This document shows, in pieces, positions 8,896-16,299 of a stretch of 64,000 nt of DNA. A model generated the notes under the pieces. That model worked only from the letters and a program-made list of their open reading frames with translations. It was not told the origin of the DNA and did no database searches. The position numbers and the translations under genes are program-made. Positions within the stretch are counted from its first letter, which is position 1, and every line of letters starts with the position of its first letter. This stretch comes from Agromyces bracchium (lineage in GTDB: Bacteria; Actinomycetota; Actinomycetes; Actinomycetales; Microbacteriaceae), in NCBI RefSeq assembly GCF_009709675.1, contig NZ_WMLB01000017.1, forward strand, positions 229,088-293,087. Reading direction: 5' to 3'.

Positions 8896-10590
8896 GTGAA
8901 CGATGAAGATCGCATGCTCGCGGGCCGGTACCGCGTGGGTGCGCTCATCGGGCGCGGCGGCATGTCCGACGTCCACGTCGGCACCGACACCAGGCTCGGG
9001 CGGCAGGTCGCGATCAAGCTGCTGAAGCCGCAGCTCGCGACCGATCCGGCCTTCCGCATGCGGTTCCGGCAGGAGGCCCAGTCGGCCGCGCGGATGGCGC
9101 ATCCGACGATCGTCCGCGTGTTCGACGCGGGCGAGGAGACCGTGATCGACGCGTCGGGGCACGAGGTCCAACTGCCCTTCATCGTGATGGAGTTCGTCGA
9201 GGGGCGACTCCTCAAGGACATCATCCACGACGGTCCGCTCGACCCGACCGCCGCCGCTCGGGTGATCGACGGCGTGCTGACCGCGCTCGAGTACTCGCAC
9301 CGGGCCGGCGTCGTGCACCGCGACATCAAGCCGGGCAACATCATGATCACGACCGGCGGCCAGGTGAAGGTCATGGACTTCGGGATCGCCCGCGCCGTGT
9401 CCGACTCCGCGACCACCGTCGCCCAGACCACCGCGATCCTCGGCACGGCCTCGTACTTCTCACCGGAGCAGGCCAAGGGCGAGACCGTCGACGCGCGCAC
9501 CGACCTGTACAGCACCGGTGTGGTCCTCTTCGAGCTCCTCACTGGGCGTCCGCCGTTCCGCGGTGACACCCCGGTCGCGGTCGCCTACCAGCACGTCAGC
9601 GAACGACCGGTCAAGCCGAGCGTGATCAACCCGAAGGTCTCGCCCGCACTCGACGCCGTCGTCCTGCACGCCCTCGCGAAGGACCGGACGACCCGGTACC
9701 AGACGGCGGCGGAGTTCCGCGCCGACGTCGAGGCCGCGGCATCCGGCCGGATCCCCGTGCCGAAGAAGACGGAGGAGACGGCGCTGTTCTTCGGAGCGCC
9801 CACGGGTTCGCTCTCCACCTCCGAGCTGGCGCTTCGCCAGCTCACCGAAGACGACACGATGACGCGCACGCAACGTCGCCCGCCGGCGATCTGGATCTGG
9901 TCGGGCATCATCGCGGTCGTCGTCATCGTCGTCGCCGTCATGTACTGGGCGTTCAACCTGCAGCCGGCCGACACGCTGCCGTCGAACGCCCGCGAGGTCC
10001 CGCAGCTGACGGGCTCGACGTGGGATGAGGCGGCCAATGAGCTGCAGTCGCTCACGCTGCCGCCGACCCGGATGGATCGGGTGAGCGACACGGTGCCAGC
10101 AGGTGAGGTCATCGAGACCGAGCCCGCGGCCGGCGAGATCGTCGACACCGGCACGCCCGTCAGCGTCTTCGTGTCCACGGGACGCGAGGCGGTCTCGGTC
10201 CCGGACGTCGTCAACATGCAGCTCGACCAGGCGAAGACGACGATCACCGACGCCGGCCTCACGCCCGGATCCGAGACACGGCAGAACTCGCCGACCGTCG
10301 GCGCGGGGGTCGTCATCTCGACCGACCCCGAGGGCGGATCGTCGGTGGACCAGGGCAGCAGCGTCAACTTCACGATCTCGTCTGGCAACGTGACCCTGCC
10401 CGATCTCAGCGGGCAGTCGCTTCAGGCGGCGTCCTCGTACCTCGGCACGTCGTCGCTCCAGTTGACGCCGGTACCCGTTCCCGACGCCAGTTGCGCGTCG
10501 CAACCGGGTTCGCCGGTCATCCGGCAGTCGCCGGCACCGGGCGACGTGCCTCAGAAGTCCGAGGTCGAGCTGGCCTACTGCGCGGGCTGA
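8896..10590 (+). CDS. pknB: Ser/Thr protein kinase PknB with three PASTA repeats
   Basis: Essential-type wall-sensing kinase. The kinase domain (about residues 10-275) has GRGGMSDV, VAIK, HRDIKPGN and DFG and an activation segment with adjacent Thr residues (TTVAQTTAILGT). One membrane helix lies at about 331-352, followed by three PASTA repeats (about 365-430, 431-500 and 501-564) that in this family bind muropeptide or lipid II. The last repeat contains two Cys (CASQPG and the terminal YCAG) that could form a disulfide. M. tuberculosis PknB has four repeats. Start is GTG 8896 after ACGGAGACACC. The gene converges on trpG with only 4 bp between stops and no visible terminator. Confidence 0.95.
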   Translation: MNDEDRMLAGRYRVGALIGRGGMSDVHVGTDTRLGRQVAIKLLKPQLATDPAFRMRFRQEAQSAARMAHPTIVRVFDAGEETVIDASGHEVQLPFIVMEFVEGRLLKDIIHDGPLDPTAAARVIDGVLTALEYSHRAGVVHRDIKPGNIMITTGGQVKVMDFGIARAVSDSATTVAQTTAILGTASYFSPEQAKGETVDARTDLYSTGVVLFELLTGRPPFRGDTPVAVAYQHVSERPVKPSVINPKVSPALDAVVLHALAKDRTTRYQTAAEFRADVEAAASGRIPVPKKTEETALFFGAPTGSLSTSELALRQLTEDDTMTRTQRRPPAIWIWSGIIAVVVIVVAVMYWAFNLQPADTLPSNAREVPQLTGSTWDEAANELQSLTLPPTRMDRVSDTVPAGEVIETEPAAGEIVDTGTPVSVFVSTGREAVSVPDVVNMQLDQAKTTITDAGLTPGSETRQNSPTVGAGVVISTDPEGGSSVDQGSSVNFTISSGNVTLPDLSGQSLQAASSYLGTSSLQLTPVPVPDASCASQPGSPVIRQSPAPGDVPQKSEVELAYCAG

Positions 10591-10594
10591 GCCG

Positions 10595-11233
10595 TCAGCT
10601 CGCTCGCACCAGCGGGTTGAGCGACTGCGCGCGCTCGCGCGCCTCGGGCAGTCCGGCGGTCGCGAGCCAGTTGCCGAGCATCCGGTAGCCGCCCTCGGTG
10701 AGCACCGACTCGGGGTGGAACTGGACGCCGAGGATCGGCGCGGTCGCGTGGCGCAGCCCCATGATGACCCCGCCCTCGGTGCGGCTCGTGACCACGAGGT
10801 CGTCGGGCACGGTGCCGTCGACGACCGCGAGCGAGTGGTACCGCGTCGCCGTGAAGTGCTGCGGCACCCCGTCGTAGAACGGGCTGTCGTCGTGCACGAC
10901 CTTCGAGGTCTTGCCGTGCATGAGCTCCTCGGCGTTCGTCACCACGGCGCCGAACGCCTCGGCGATCGCCTGGTGTCCGAGGCACACGCCGAGGATCGGC
11001 TGGCCGGAGGCGAGTGCGGCCTCGACGACCGGGATCGAGACGCCCGCATCGGCGGGCTTGCCCGGGCCCGGTGAGATGAGCACGGCGTCGTACTCCGCGA
11101 TGCGCTCGGCGACCTCGTCGACCGGGATGTCGTCGTTGCGCACGACCTCGGTCTCCGCGCCGAGCTCCTGAAGGTACCCGTTGAGGGTGTAGACGAAGCT
11201 GTCGTAGTTGTCGATGACGAGGATCCGGGTCAT
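10595..11233 (-). CDS. trpG: Type 1 glutamine amidotransferase, anthranilate/aminodeoxychorismate synthase component II
   Basis: Supplies ammonia from glutamine to the synthase subunit making anthranilate (tryptophan) or aminodeoxychorismate (folate). Key signatures are DNYDSFVYTL at the N-terminus, the nucleophile-containing GVCLGHQ and a C-terminal HPES that carries the catalytic His and Glu. At 212 aa it is the right size for a stand-alone subunit. The chosen ATG (11231-11233) overlaps the stop of the upstream 54-aa gene by ATGA. The synthase component I is not in this window. This gene sits beside pknB in many actinobacteria; whether it serves Trp or folate cannot be decided from sequence (TrpG versus PabA). 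Confidence 0.9.
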   Translation of the reverse strand: MTRILVIDNYDSFVYTLNGYLQELGAETEVVRNDDIPVDEVAERIAEYDAVLISPGPGKPADAGVSIPVVEAALASGQPILGVCLGHQAIAEAFGAVVTNAEELMHGKTSKVVHDDSPFYDGVPQHFTATRYHSLAVVDGTVPDDLVVTSRTEGGVIMGLRHATAPILGVQFHPESVLTEGGYRMLGNWLATAGLPEARERAQSLNPLVRAS

Positions 11234-11394
11234 TGCTCCACCGTGACGTCGATTGGGTTCACGATCCCGTCCACCCACGGGAACACCCAGGTGAACAGGA
11301 CGAAGATCACGCCGGTGAGGATGGCCAGCACGAGGATGACGCGGAACCAGACCGGTCCCGGCAGGATACGCCACAAGGCCGCGTACACGCTCAT
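11230..11394 (-). CDS. 54-aa single-pass membrane protein
   Basis: Small gene between the sortase and trpG, with 4-bp ATGA overlaps at both ends (sortase stop/its ATG at 11392-11394; its stop/trpG ATG), which strongly supports that it is translated. The product starts MSVYAALWRILPG, has one membrane helix (about residues 18-40, Val/Ile/Leu/Phe-rich) and a short hydrophilic tail ending VTVEQ. I do not recognise a family. Its fixed position suggests a partner or assembly factor for the class E sortase, which is inference. Confidence 0.8.
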   Translation of the reverse strand: MSVYAALWRILPGPVWFRVILVLAILTGVIFVLFTWVFPWVDGIVNPIDVTVEQ

Positions 11395-12179
11395 CGCCCC
11401 CATTCCGAGACGGCGGCGGCGATCTCCTCGGGAGGGCCCTCAGAGGTCGGACTCCACGACTCGAGCACGCCGTACGCGATGATGCGCTCGGCGGTCGAGT
11501 AGAGCGGATTGCAGCTCGTCAGCGTGATGATGCGGTCGGTCGGCGTGAGCTCGGGATGGTGCGGCACCGGCGCGAGCACCCCGACCGTGTCGGGCGGGAC
11601 GTACTCCAGGTCGCGGAACCGGTAGGTGTACCACGCGTCGGCGGTCTGGATGAAGATGCCGTCGCCGAGACGCAGCTGCTCGATCTCGTGCATCCCGCCG
11701 CCGTAGGCGCTGCGATGGGCGGCGATCGCGAAGTTGCCCACCGCACCGGGCATCTGCGTGCCCTCGTAGTGGCCGACCCCCAGGTCGACGCGGTTCAGCA
11801 CGTCGAGGCCGGTGCCCTCGGCGATGGTCCGTTGCGACTCGCCGCCGAAACGTGGCACGTACATCACGGCGAACGCTTCACCGTACGACGGCGCGGCGGT
11901 GCCGATCGAGGGCTCGCCGTCGGCATCTACGGCACCGGTCGCGGCGTCGGTGGCCGCGCGCCCGCGATCGCCGTCGATTCGCGCCTGCTCCAACCAGTCG
12001 GACGAGAGGTCGGATGCCGCGGCCGACTGCTGCGCGCCCGTGATCGCGTCGTTCCACCACAGCTGCCAGCCGAGGAGGAGCAGCACGAGCGCGCCGGCGG
12101 TCAGCAGGAGTTCTCCGAGGACCCCGACCACGCCGACCCGGCGCCGACGCGGGGCAGGCGTCGCGGCATCCGTCGGCAT
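11391..12179 (-). CDS. Class E sortase
   Basis: Membrane transpeptidase that attaches surface proteins to peptidoglycan in high-GC actinobacteria. The 262-aa product has a short basic cytoplasmic tail, one membrane helix (about residues 22-45), a linker and the sortase beta-barrel. Catalytic residues are visible: the His in AIAAHRS, the Cys in TLTSCNP (about residue 223) and the Arg in STAERIIAYG. The start is ATG 12177-12179 (MPTDAATP); the reading frame extends upstream, but that part would cross the crgA promoter. First gene of a sortase/54-aa protein/trpG operon, divergent from crgA. No LAXTG-type substrate is seen nearby. Confidence 0.9.
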   Translation of the reverse strand: MPTDAATPAPRRRRVGVVGVLGELLLTAGALVLLLLGWQLWWNDAITGAQQSAAASDLSSDWLEQARIDGDRGRAATDAATGAVDADGEPSIGTAAPSYGEAFAVMYVPRFGGESQRTIAEGTGLDVLNRVDLGVGHYEGTQMPGAVGNFAIAAHRSAYGGGMHEIEQLRLGDGIFIQTADAWYTYRFRDLEYVPPDTVGVLAPVPHHPELTPTDRIITLTSCNPLYSTAERIIAYGVLESWSPTSEGPPEEIAAAVSEWGR

Positions 12180-12269
12180 GTGCGCGAGTCTATTGGGCCG
12201 CCGGCCCGTGCCGACCGCAGTGCCCCGCGCGGGTGCGGAAGCCCGGATGGAAGGCCGGAGTCGGTGCAG

Positions 12270-12275
12270 TAGAAT
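12270..12275 (+). promoter_or_regulatory. Leaderless-type -10 element of crgA
   Basis: TAGAAT lies 7 nt before the crgA ATG, so transcription would begin at or next to the start codon. There is no Shine-Dalgarno sequence and no clear -35. This is the usual arrangement of actinobacterial leaderless genes. Confidence 0.5.
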
Positions 12276-12282
12276 CTCCGGC

Positions 12283-12522
12283 ATGGCACGCACGAAATCT
12301 TCGAAGCCCGCGCGCGCGGAGCAGCCGAGCGGCGAGGACGCGCCGAATCCCGTCTGGTTCAAGCCCGTCATGTTCGGCTTCATGCTGCTCGGCCTGGTCT
12401 GGATCATCCTCTTCTACGTGAGCCAGGGTGCGCTCCCGGTGGCCGCGCTCGGTTCGTGGAACATCCTCGTCGGCTTCGGCATCGCCTTCATCGGCTTCCT
12501 CATGACCACCCGCTGGCGCTGA
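12283..12522 (+). CDS. crgA: Cell division protein CrgA
   Basis: Small septal membrane protein that recruits or stabilises divisome components (FtsZ, FtsQ, FtsI and CwsA in mycobacteria; a septation regulator in Streptomyces). The 79-aa product has a Lys/Arg/Glu-rich cytoplasmic N-terminus, the family pattern PNPVWFKPVMFGFMLLGL leading into membrane helix 1 (about 27-48), a short periplasmic loop, and helix 2 (about 58-75) ending MTTRWR. Length is normal. The ATG follows a TAGAAT -10 by 7 nt (leaderless). A strong hairpin follows the stop. Confidence 0.96.
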   Translation: MARTKSSKPARAEQPSGEDAPNPVWFKPVMFGFMLLGLVWIILFYVSQGALPVAALGSWNILVGFGIAFIGFLMTTRWR

Positions 12523-12542
12523 CGCCGGCCTGAACGACCTCG

Positions 12543-12576
12543 AAGCGGGGCGGATGCTGCGGCATCCGCCCCGCTT
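12543..12576 (+). terminator. Rho-independent-type terminator after crgA
   Basis: Perfect 15-bp inverted repeat (arms 12543-12557 and 12562-12576, loop TGCG), followed by TCCTCATCT rather than a clean U tract. It lies 20 bp after the crgA stop. The arms contain GGATGC and GCATCC. Confidence 0.8.
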
Positions 12577-12595
12577 TCCTCATCTCTGCACAGTG

Positions 12596-12726
12596 TTATC
12601 CACACCTTCCACAGGTTTCTCCACATACTCCACACCCTGTGGAGAGGTGGAAAGCGCGGAATTCCGGACGATGTGCAGAATCACACCCGTGTAACTCTCC
12701 CCAACTGTGGACAGTGTTGTGGATAA
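12596..12726. other. Cluster of seven DnaA-box-like 9-mers between convergent genes
   Basis: Boxes on the plus strand: TTATCCACA 12596-12604, CCTTCCACA 12605-12613, TTCTCCACA 12617-12625 and TACTCCACA 12626-12634. On the minus strand: CTCTCCACA (12638-12646), CTGTCCACA (12706-12714) and TTATCCACA (12718-12726). Two are perfect consensus and they face each other across the cluster. The gap 12523-12849 lies between crgA (plus) and the rhomboid gene (minus), which converge, so a promoter role is unlikely. It holds only this cluster and the crgA terminator. Confidence 0.75.
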
Positions 12727-12849
12727 CCCTCGCCGTCCGCCCACAGTGACCGGGCAGAGAGGTGTCGCGATGGCCCCGCGCGGTCGCCGAAGCGGGCGCG
12801 CGGATGGTCCCCCGGCGCGCCCGCCGACCGCCTGCAGCGGGCGATGGCC

Positions 12850-13707
12850 CTAGAACACCGGGAAGATGAAGAACCGCAGGCTGAGGATCAGCAGCAATAC
12901 GACGAGCGCAGCGAGCAGCACCACTTGAAGGGTGCGCTGGTCGCGCTTCCGCGTCTCGACGAAGATGAGCCCGATGAGCGCGCCGGCGACGAGACCGCCG
13001 AGGTGCGCCTGCCAGGCGATGTTGAAGCCGGGCACGAACCCGATCACCAGGTTGATGCCGACGAGGATCAGCAACTGCGTCGCGTTGCCACCGAGACGGC
13101 GCTGGATCACGAGGAACGCGCCCATGAGGCCGAAGATCGCGCCGGAGGCACCGACCACGCCGGTCCGCGGATCGGAGAGCCACAGCACCGCGACCGACCC
13201 GGCGAGACCCGAGATGAGGTACAGCGCCAGGAACCGCCAGCGCCCGAGCACGTTCTCGAGGAGCTGCCCGAAGATCCACAGCGTGTACATGTTGAGCGCG
13301 ACGTGGAAGATGAGCGCGGTCGAGTGCACGAACATCGACGTGATCATGCGCCACGGCTCGAAGTTGAACGGCAGGGAGTAGACGCCCGCGTAGAGCAGTC
13401 GATCGGTGAGGGCGAGCCCGGGGATCAGCTGCAGCAGGTAGACCGCCAGGGTGATGCCGATGATGGAATACGTCACCACCGGGGCGCCCCGGCCCGCAGC
13501 GGAGCGGACGCGCGTCAGCACCGCGGGCTTCGTCCGCGGTGCCGACGCGCGCTGCTCGCGCATGCATTCAGGGCAGATGACGCCGACGGGCGCCGGAGTC
13601 TGGCACTCCCCGCAGATGGTGCGGCCGCAGCGCTGGCACAGCACGAAGCTCTGCCGGTCGGGATGCCGATAGCAGGTGCTCGCGCGCTCGGGCGCCGGGT
13701 CGCTCAC
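12850..13707 (-). CDS. Rhomboid family intramembrane serine protease with N-terminal zinc-finger
   Basis: Predicted membrane-embedded serine protease cleaving substrate transmembrane helices. Residues 1 to about 50 form a B-box-like zinc-binding segment (CYRHPDRQ, CQRCGR, CGECQ, CPECM). The six-helix rhomboid core follows, with FVHSTALIFHVALNMYTL (His and Asn of the oxyanion region), the catalytic Ser in GASGAIFG and the catalytic His in AWQAHLGGL. Length is 285 aa. GTG start at 13707, 19 bp after the ppiA stop on the same strand, so probably co-transcribed with ppiA. Its 3' end faces the DnaA-box cluster. Confidence 0.92.
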   Translation of the reverse strand: MSDPAPERASTCYRHPDRQSFVLCQRCGRTICGECQTPAPVGVICPECMREQRASAPRTKPAVLTRVRSAAGRGAPVVTYSIIGITLAVYLLQLIPGLALTDRLLYAGVYSLPFNFEPWRMITSMFVHSTALIFHVALNMYTLWIFGQLLENVLGRWRFLALYLISGLAGSVAVLWLSDPRTGVVGASGAIFGLMGAFLVIQRRLGGNATQLLILVGINLVIGFVPGFNIAWQAHLGGLVAGALIGLIFVETRKRDQRTLQVVLLAALVVLLLILSLRFFIFPVF

Positions 13708-13726
13708 CGGGGGTCGGGGGCCGTGC

Positions 13727-14266
13727 TCAGGCCTGCTCGACGGTGATCTTCTCGATCACGACGTCGTCGAGCGGGCGGTCGCGGCCGTCGGTCGGGACCG
13801 ACGCCAGCTTCTCGACGACGGCCTGGCTCGCGGCATCCGTCACCTTGCCGAAGATCGTGTGCTTGCCCTGCAGCCACGTGGTCGGGCCGACCGTGATGAA
13901 GAACTGCGAGCCGTTGGTGCCCTTGCCGCCCTGGATGCCGGCGTTGGCCATCGCGAGGACGTAGGGCTCGGTGAAGTCGAGCTCGGGGTGGATCTCGTCG
14001 TCGAAGCGGTAGCCCGGCCCGCCGATGCCCTGGCCGAGCGGGTCGCCGCCCTGGATCATGAAGCCGGGGATGATCCGGTGGAACACCACGCCGTCGTAGA
14101 GCGGGTCGGTGGTGGTCTGGCCCGTGGCCGGGTGGGTCCACTCGATCTCGCCGGTGGCGAGCCCGACGAAGTTCTTCACGGTCTTCGGTGCGTGGTTGCC
14201 ATAGAGGTCGACCTTGATGTCGCCGTGGTTGGTGGTGATCGTCGCGACTGCGGTGGGATTCGGCAT
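13727..14266 (-). CDS. ppiA: Cyclophilin-type peptidyl-prolyl cis-trans isomerase
   Basis: Proline isomerase assisting protein folding; no signal peptide, so cytoplasmic. The cyclophilin core shows VVFHRIIPGFMIQGGDP (catalytic Arg-Ile-Ile-Pro and FMIQGGD), MANAGIQGGKGTNGSQFFIT and HTIFGKV. The 179-aa length fits. The ATG at 14264-14266 (MPNPTAVAT) was chosen because the fold begins immediately after it. Same neighbourhood as ppiA near gyrA in mycobacteria. Upstream, the minus strand has a GAGAAT hexamer 7 nt before the ATG, possibly another leaderless -10. Confidence 0.94.
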   Translation of the reverse strand: MPNPTAVATITTNHGDIKVDLYGNHAPKTVKNFVGLATGEIEWTHPATGQTTTDPLYDGVVFHRIIPGFMIQGGDPLGQGIGGPGYRFDDEIHPELDFTEPYVLAMANAGIQGGKGTNGSQFFITVGPTTWLQGKHTIFGKVTDAASQAVVEKLASVPTDGRDRPLDDVVIEKITVEQA

Positions 14267-14386
14267 ACCGACGATTCTCTCATGCACGATTCGGCACGGG
14301 GCTGGCAACCCCCGGCCTTCCCACCCCACATCCAGCCGGTTCGGTGGCAGGATGGAGGAGTTCGCTGCACAACGATGGAGGTCGAG

Positions 14387-14923
14387 ATGAGCCTGTCACG
14401 CAAGCGCCGGAAGGAACTCAAGCGACTGCGCAGCAGTGCAGAGGATCTGTGGGGGAACCAGCAGGATGTGCTGGACCACGCGAGCAAGGTCGCCCGTGAG
14501 GCGAGCCGCCAGATCAACCTGCTCACGCAGGAGGAGGTCGTTCCGCGGGTGCGCACGGGCTACCAGACCTACGTCCGGCCCGGGTTCGACCAGGCACGCG
14601 GCTACGCGCGCAGTGCGGGCGACCAGGTCGAGCGGTCGCTCGGCAGTGCGCTCGGCTCGCTGCTGTCGATCGGCGACATCGCCAACGACACCCGGGTGCG
14701 CCGTGCGCTCGAGCGCGTGTCGCCGCGTGCGGCCGCCGAGGTCAAGCGCAAGCAGGGACCCGGCGTCGGCACCTACCTCGCGATCGGGGCGGGCGTCATC
14801 GCGGCGGCGGGTGTGGCCTACGCGGTGTGGCAGACGTTCCGCGCCGACGACGAGCTCTGGGTCGCCGACGAGGAGCCGGGCACGGCATCCGACTCGGGTC
14901 CTGCACCGTCGCCCGTGATCTGA
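14387..14923 (+). CDS. Hypothetical protein with coiled N-terminus and one membrane helix
   Basis: 178-aa protein, not assigned to a named family. It begins MSLSRKRRKELKRLRSS, a strongly basic amphipathic helix, followed by a helical DNA-binding-like or coiled stretch (about 20-60), a Gly/Ser-rich middle, a hydrophobic helix of roughly 20 residues (about 132-152, GVGTYLAIGAGVIAAAGVAY) and an acidic Pro-rich tail. This looks like a phasin/apolipophorin-like membrane-associated protein, but function is unknown. Start ATG 14387 has GGAGGT four bases upstream; ATG 14375 is an in-frame alternative. A perfect hairpin follows the stop. Confidence 0.8.
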   Translation: MSLSRKRRKELKRLRSSAEDLWGNQQDVLDHASKVAREASRQINLLTQEEVVPRVRTGYQTYVRPGFDQARGYARSAGDQVERSLGSALGSLLSIGDIANDTRVRRALERVSPRAAAEVKRKQGPGVGTYLAIGAGVIAAAGVAYAVWQTFRADDELWVADEEPGTASDSGPAPSPVI

Positions 14924-14940
14924 CCCCCACGGTTTCCCGA

Positions 14941-14969
14941 CGGCCCCCATCCGCAACGGATGGGGGCCG
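14941..14969 (+). terminator. Terminator hairpin
   Basis: Perfect 13-bp stem (14941-14953 with 14957-14969, loop CAA), 17 bp after the preceding stop. The following 530 bp to 15500 hold a candidate 24-aa gene (15126-15200) and otherwise nothing I can identify. Confidence 0.85.
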
Positions 14970-15125
14970 TCGTCGTCTCCGCGCACGCCCGCGCGGTCAG
15001 TGCTCGCACTGATTTCGGGCGGATTCGGGAATTGCCCTTGCGTGTGAGGAGCGAACGACGCTATGGTCGTGACTCGGCCCCGCCGATCACGGCAGGGCAC
15101 GGTACAGGAGAGGAGGCGAGACCCC

Positions 15126-15200
15126 ATGATGATCCAGCGAATCCAGTCGCCCATCCGTACGGCGGTCGCCTTCCTCGGCGCCCCGTTCGCGGCCTGCTGA
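15126..15200 (+). CDS. Candidate 24-aa peptide
   Basis: Short reading frame starting MMIQRIQSPIRTAVAF and ending with Cys-stop. A strong ribosome site, GAGGAGGCGAG, lies 5 nt before the ATG at 15126, and a possible promoter (TTGCGT at 15038, 18-nt spacer, TATGGT at 15062) lies upstream. The peptide is basic-amphipathic followed by a hydrophobic LGAPFAAC end. No family known to me. It is followed by about 285 bp without a convincing gene before the 84-aa gene, so it could be a leader peptide or an independent small protein. Confidence 0.4.
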   Translation: MMIQRIQSPIRTAVAFLGAPFAAC

Positions 15201-15500
15201 ACCGCGCGATTCCGCGCTGACCGCCGAGTCATGACGGCTCGCAGCAGGTCCACCGCCTGACGAGCACGCCCGCATCTCGGGCGAATGCCCGTCCCATCGG
15301 CATCCGATCCCCGGATCCCGCGTCCCGTCGGACGCGAACCGATCGCCGAGCCTCTCCCGCCACGCCCGTGCGCCTCGCACCGTGCCGCCCTCGTCGGGCG
15401 ACGGATGCCGCGACGCGACGTTCCGGGAGCCTTCACCCGTCACCTCCCGGCGCGACGCACCCGCGCGCGCCATCCGTCCCATCCGATGAAGGAACACACC

Positions 15501-15755
15501 GTGAACACCTCACTCACCGCAACGCGTTCGACCTCGCAACAGGTCGCGGCCGGCGCCGGCCGCCTGCAGGAACGCCTCGCCCGCCGCGCAGGTCTCGCGC
15601 TGCTCGCCTGGAGCCGTGCCGCCGAGGCGCGCCGAGCGAACGCCGAGCGCCGGCGAGCCGGCGAACTCGCGCGCAGGGCTGGACTCCGCGTGGAGGCCGA
15701 CCGCCTCCGCGACGCGAACTTCAGCACCCTCGCGCTCGTGGCCCGGACGCTCTGA
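15501..15755 (+). CDS. Hypothetical 84-aa Arg/Ala-rich helical protein
   Basis: Starts GTG 15501 with AAGGA seven bases upstream; an in-frame ATG at 15486 (MKEHTVNTS) is an alternative. After a Thr/Ser-rich head (MNTSLTATRSTSQQV) the chain is almost entirely helical and charged: RLQERLARRAGLALLAW, then AEARRANAERRRAGELARRAG. It has no signal peptide and no Cys. Very high Arg and Ala suggests a nucleic-acid-binding or coiled-coil protein, but I recognise no family. A terminator hairpin follows 30 bp after the stop. Confidence 0.65.
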   Translation: MNTSLTATRSTSQQVAAGAGRLQERLARRAGLALLAWSRAAEARRANAERRRAGELARRAGLRVEADRLRDANFSTLALVARTL

Positions 15756-15785
15756 TCGCCATGACCACCGAAGCCGGACCGATCT

Positions 15786-15820
15786 CGACGGCCCCGTCCG
15801 CTCGCCGGGCGGGGCCGTCG
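15786..15820 (+). terminator. Terminator hairpin after the 84-aa gene
   Basis: Perfect 11-bp stem (15786-15796 with 15810-15820) with a 13-nt loop that contains further CCG/CGG pairing. It lies between this gene and the convergent NUDIX gene and could serve both. Confidence 0.65.
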
Positions 15821-15843
15821 CCCATCGCCGGCAGTGGAGTTGT

Positions 15844-16287
15844 TCAGGCGCGCGACGGCGCGCCGTCCGCCGGCTCCTCCGCGTTCATGCGCAGCGCGAT
15901 GTCGAGCAGGCTCACCCGCTTCAGCGAGGCGATCTCGCCCAGCGGGAACCACCTCGCCTCGTCGCTCGAGCCGCCGACCTCGTTCGCCAACTGCCCGCCG
16001 ACGACGTGCGCGCGGTACACGATGCGCATCGCATACAGGGGCACCGATCCGTGGTGGCGCTTCGCCGCCGGCACGACCATGGTGTCGATCCCGAGCAGCC
16101 GGTCGATCTCGGCGTCGTAGCCCGTCTCCTCGCGGATCTCGCGGGTCGCCGCCTCGAGCGGATGCTCCGCGCCCTCGATCCCGCCGCCGGGCAGCGTCCA
16201 GGCGGACCGGCCGTGCTCGTTCCAGTGGGAGAGCAGGATCTCGCCGTCTCGGATGATCACCCCGTACGCGGCGATGCGGATGTCCAT
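15844..16287 (-). CDS. NUDIX hydrolase
   Basis: Pyrophosphohydrolase of nucleoside-diphosphate-X compounds; the substrate is not predictable. The Nudix box is complete: GGGIEGAEHPLEAA followed by TREIREETGYDAE (pattern Gx5Ex7REUxEExGU), at about residues 34-56 of 147. Cytoplasmic, single domain, normal length. ATG 16285-16287. On the minus strand TAATAC lies 9 nt upstream of the ATG with no Shine-Dalgarno, suggesting a leaderless or near-leaderless transcript. Confidence 0.93.
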   Translation of the reverse strand: MDIRIAAYGVIIRDGEILLSHWNEHGRSAWTLPGGGIEGAEHPLEAATREIREETGYDAEIDRLLGIDTMVVPAAKRHHGSVPLYAMRIVYRAHVVGGQLANEVGGSSDEARWFPLGEIASLKRVSLLDIALRMNAEEPADGAPSRA

Positions 16288-16299
16288 CCCGCCACTGTA

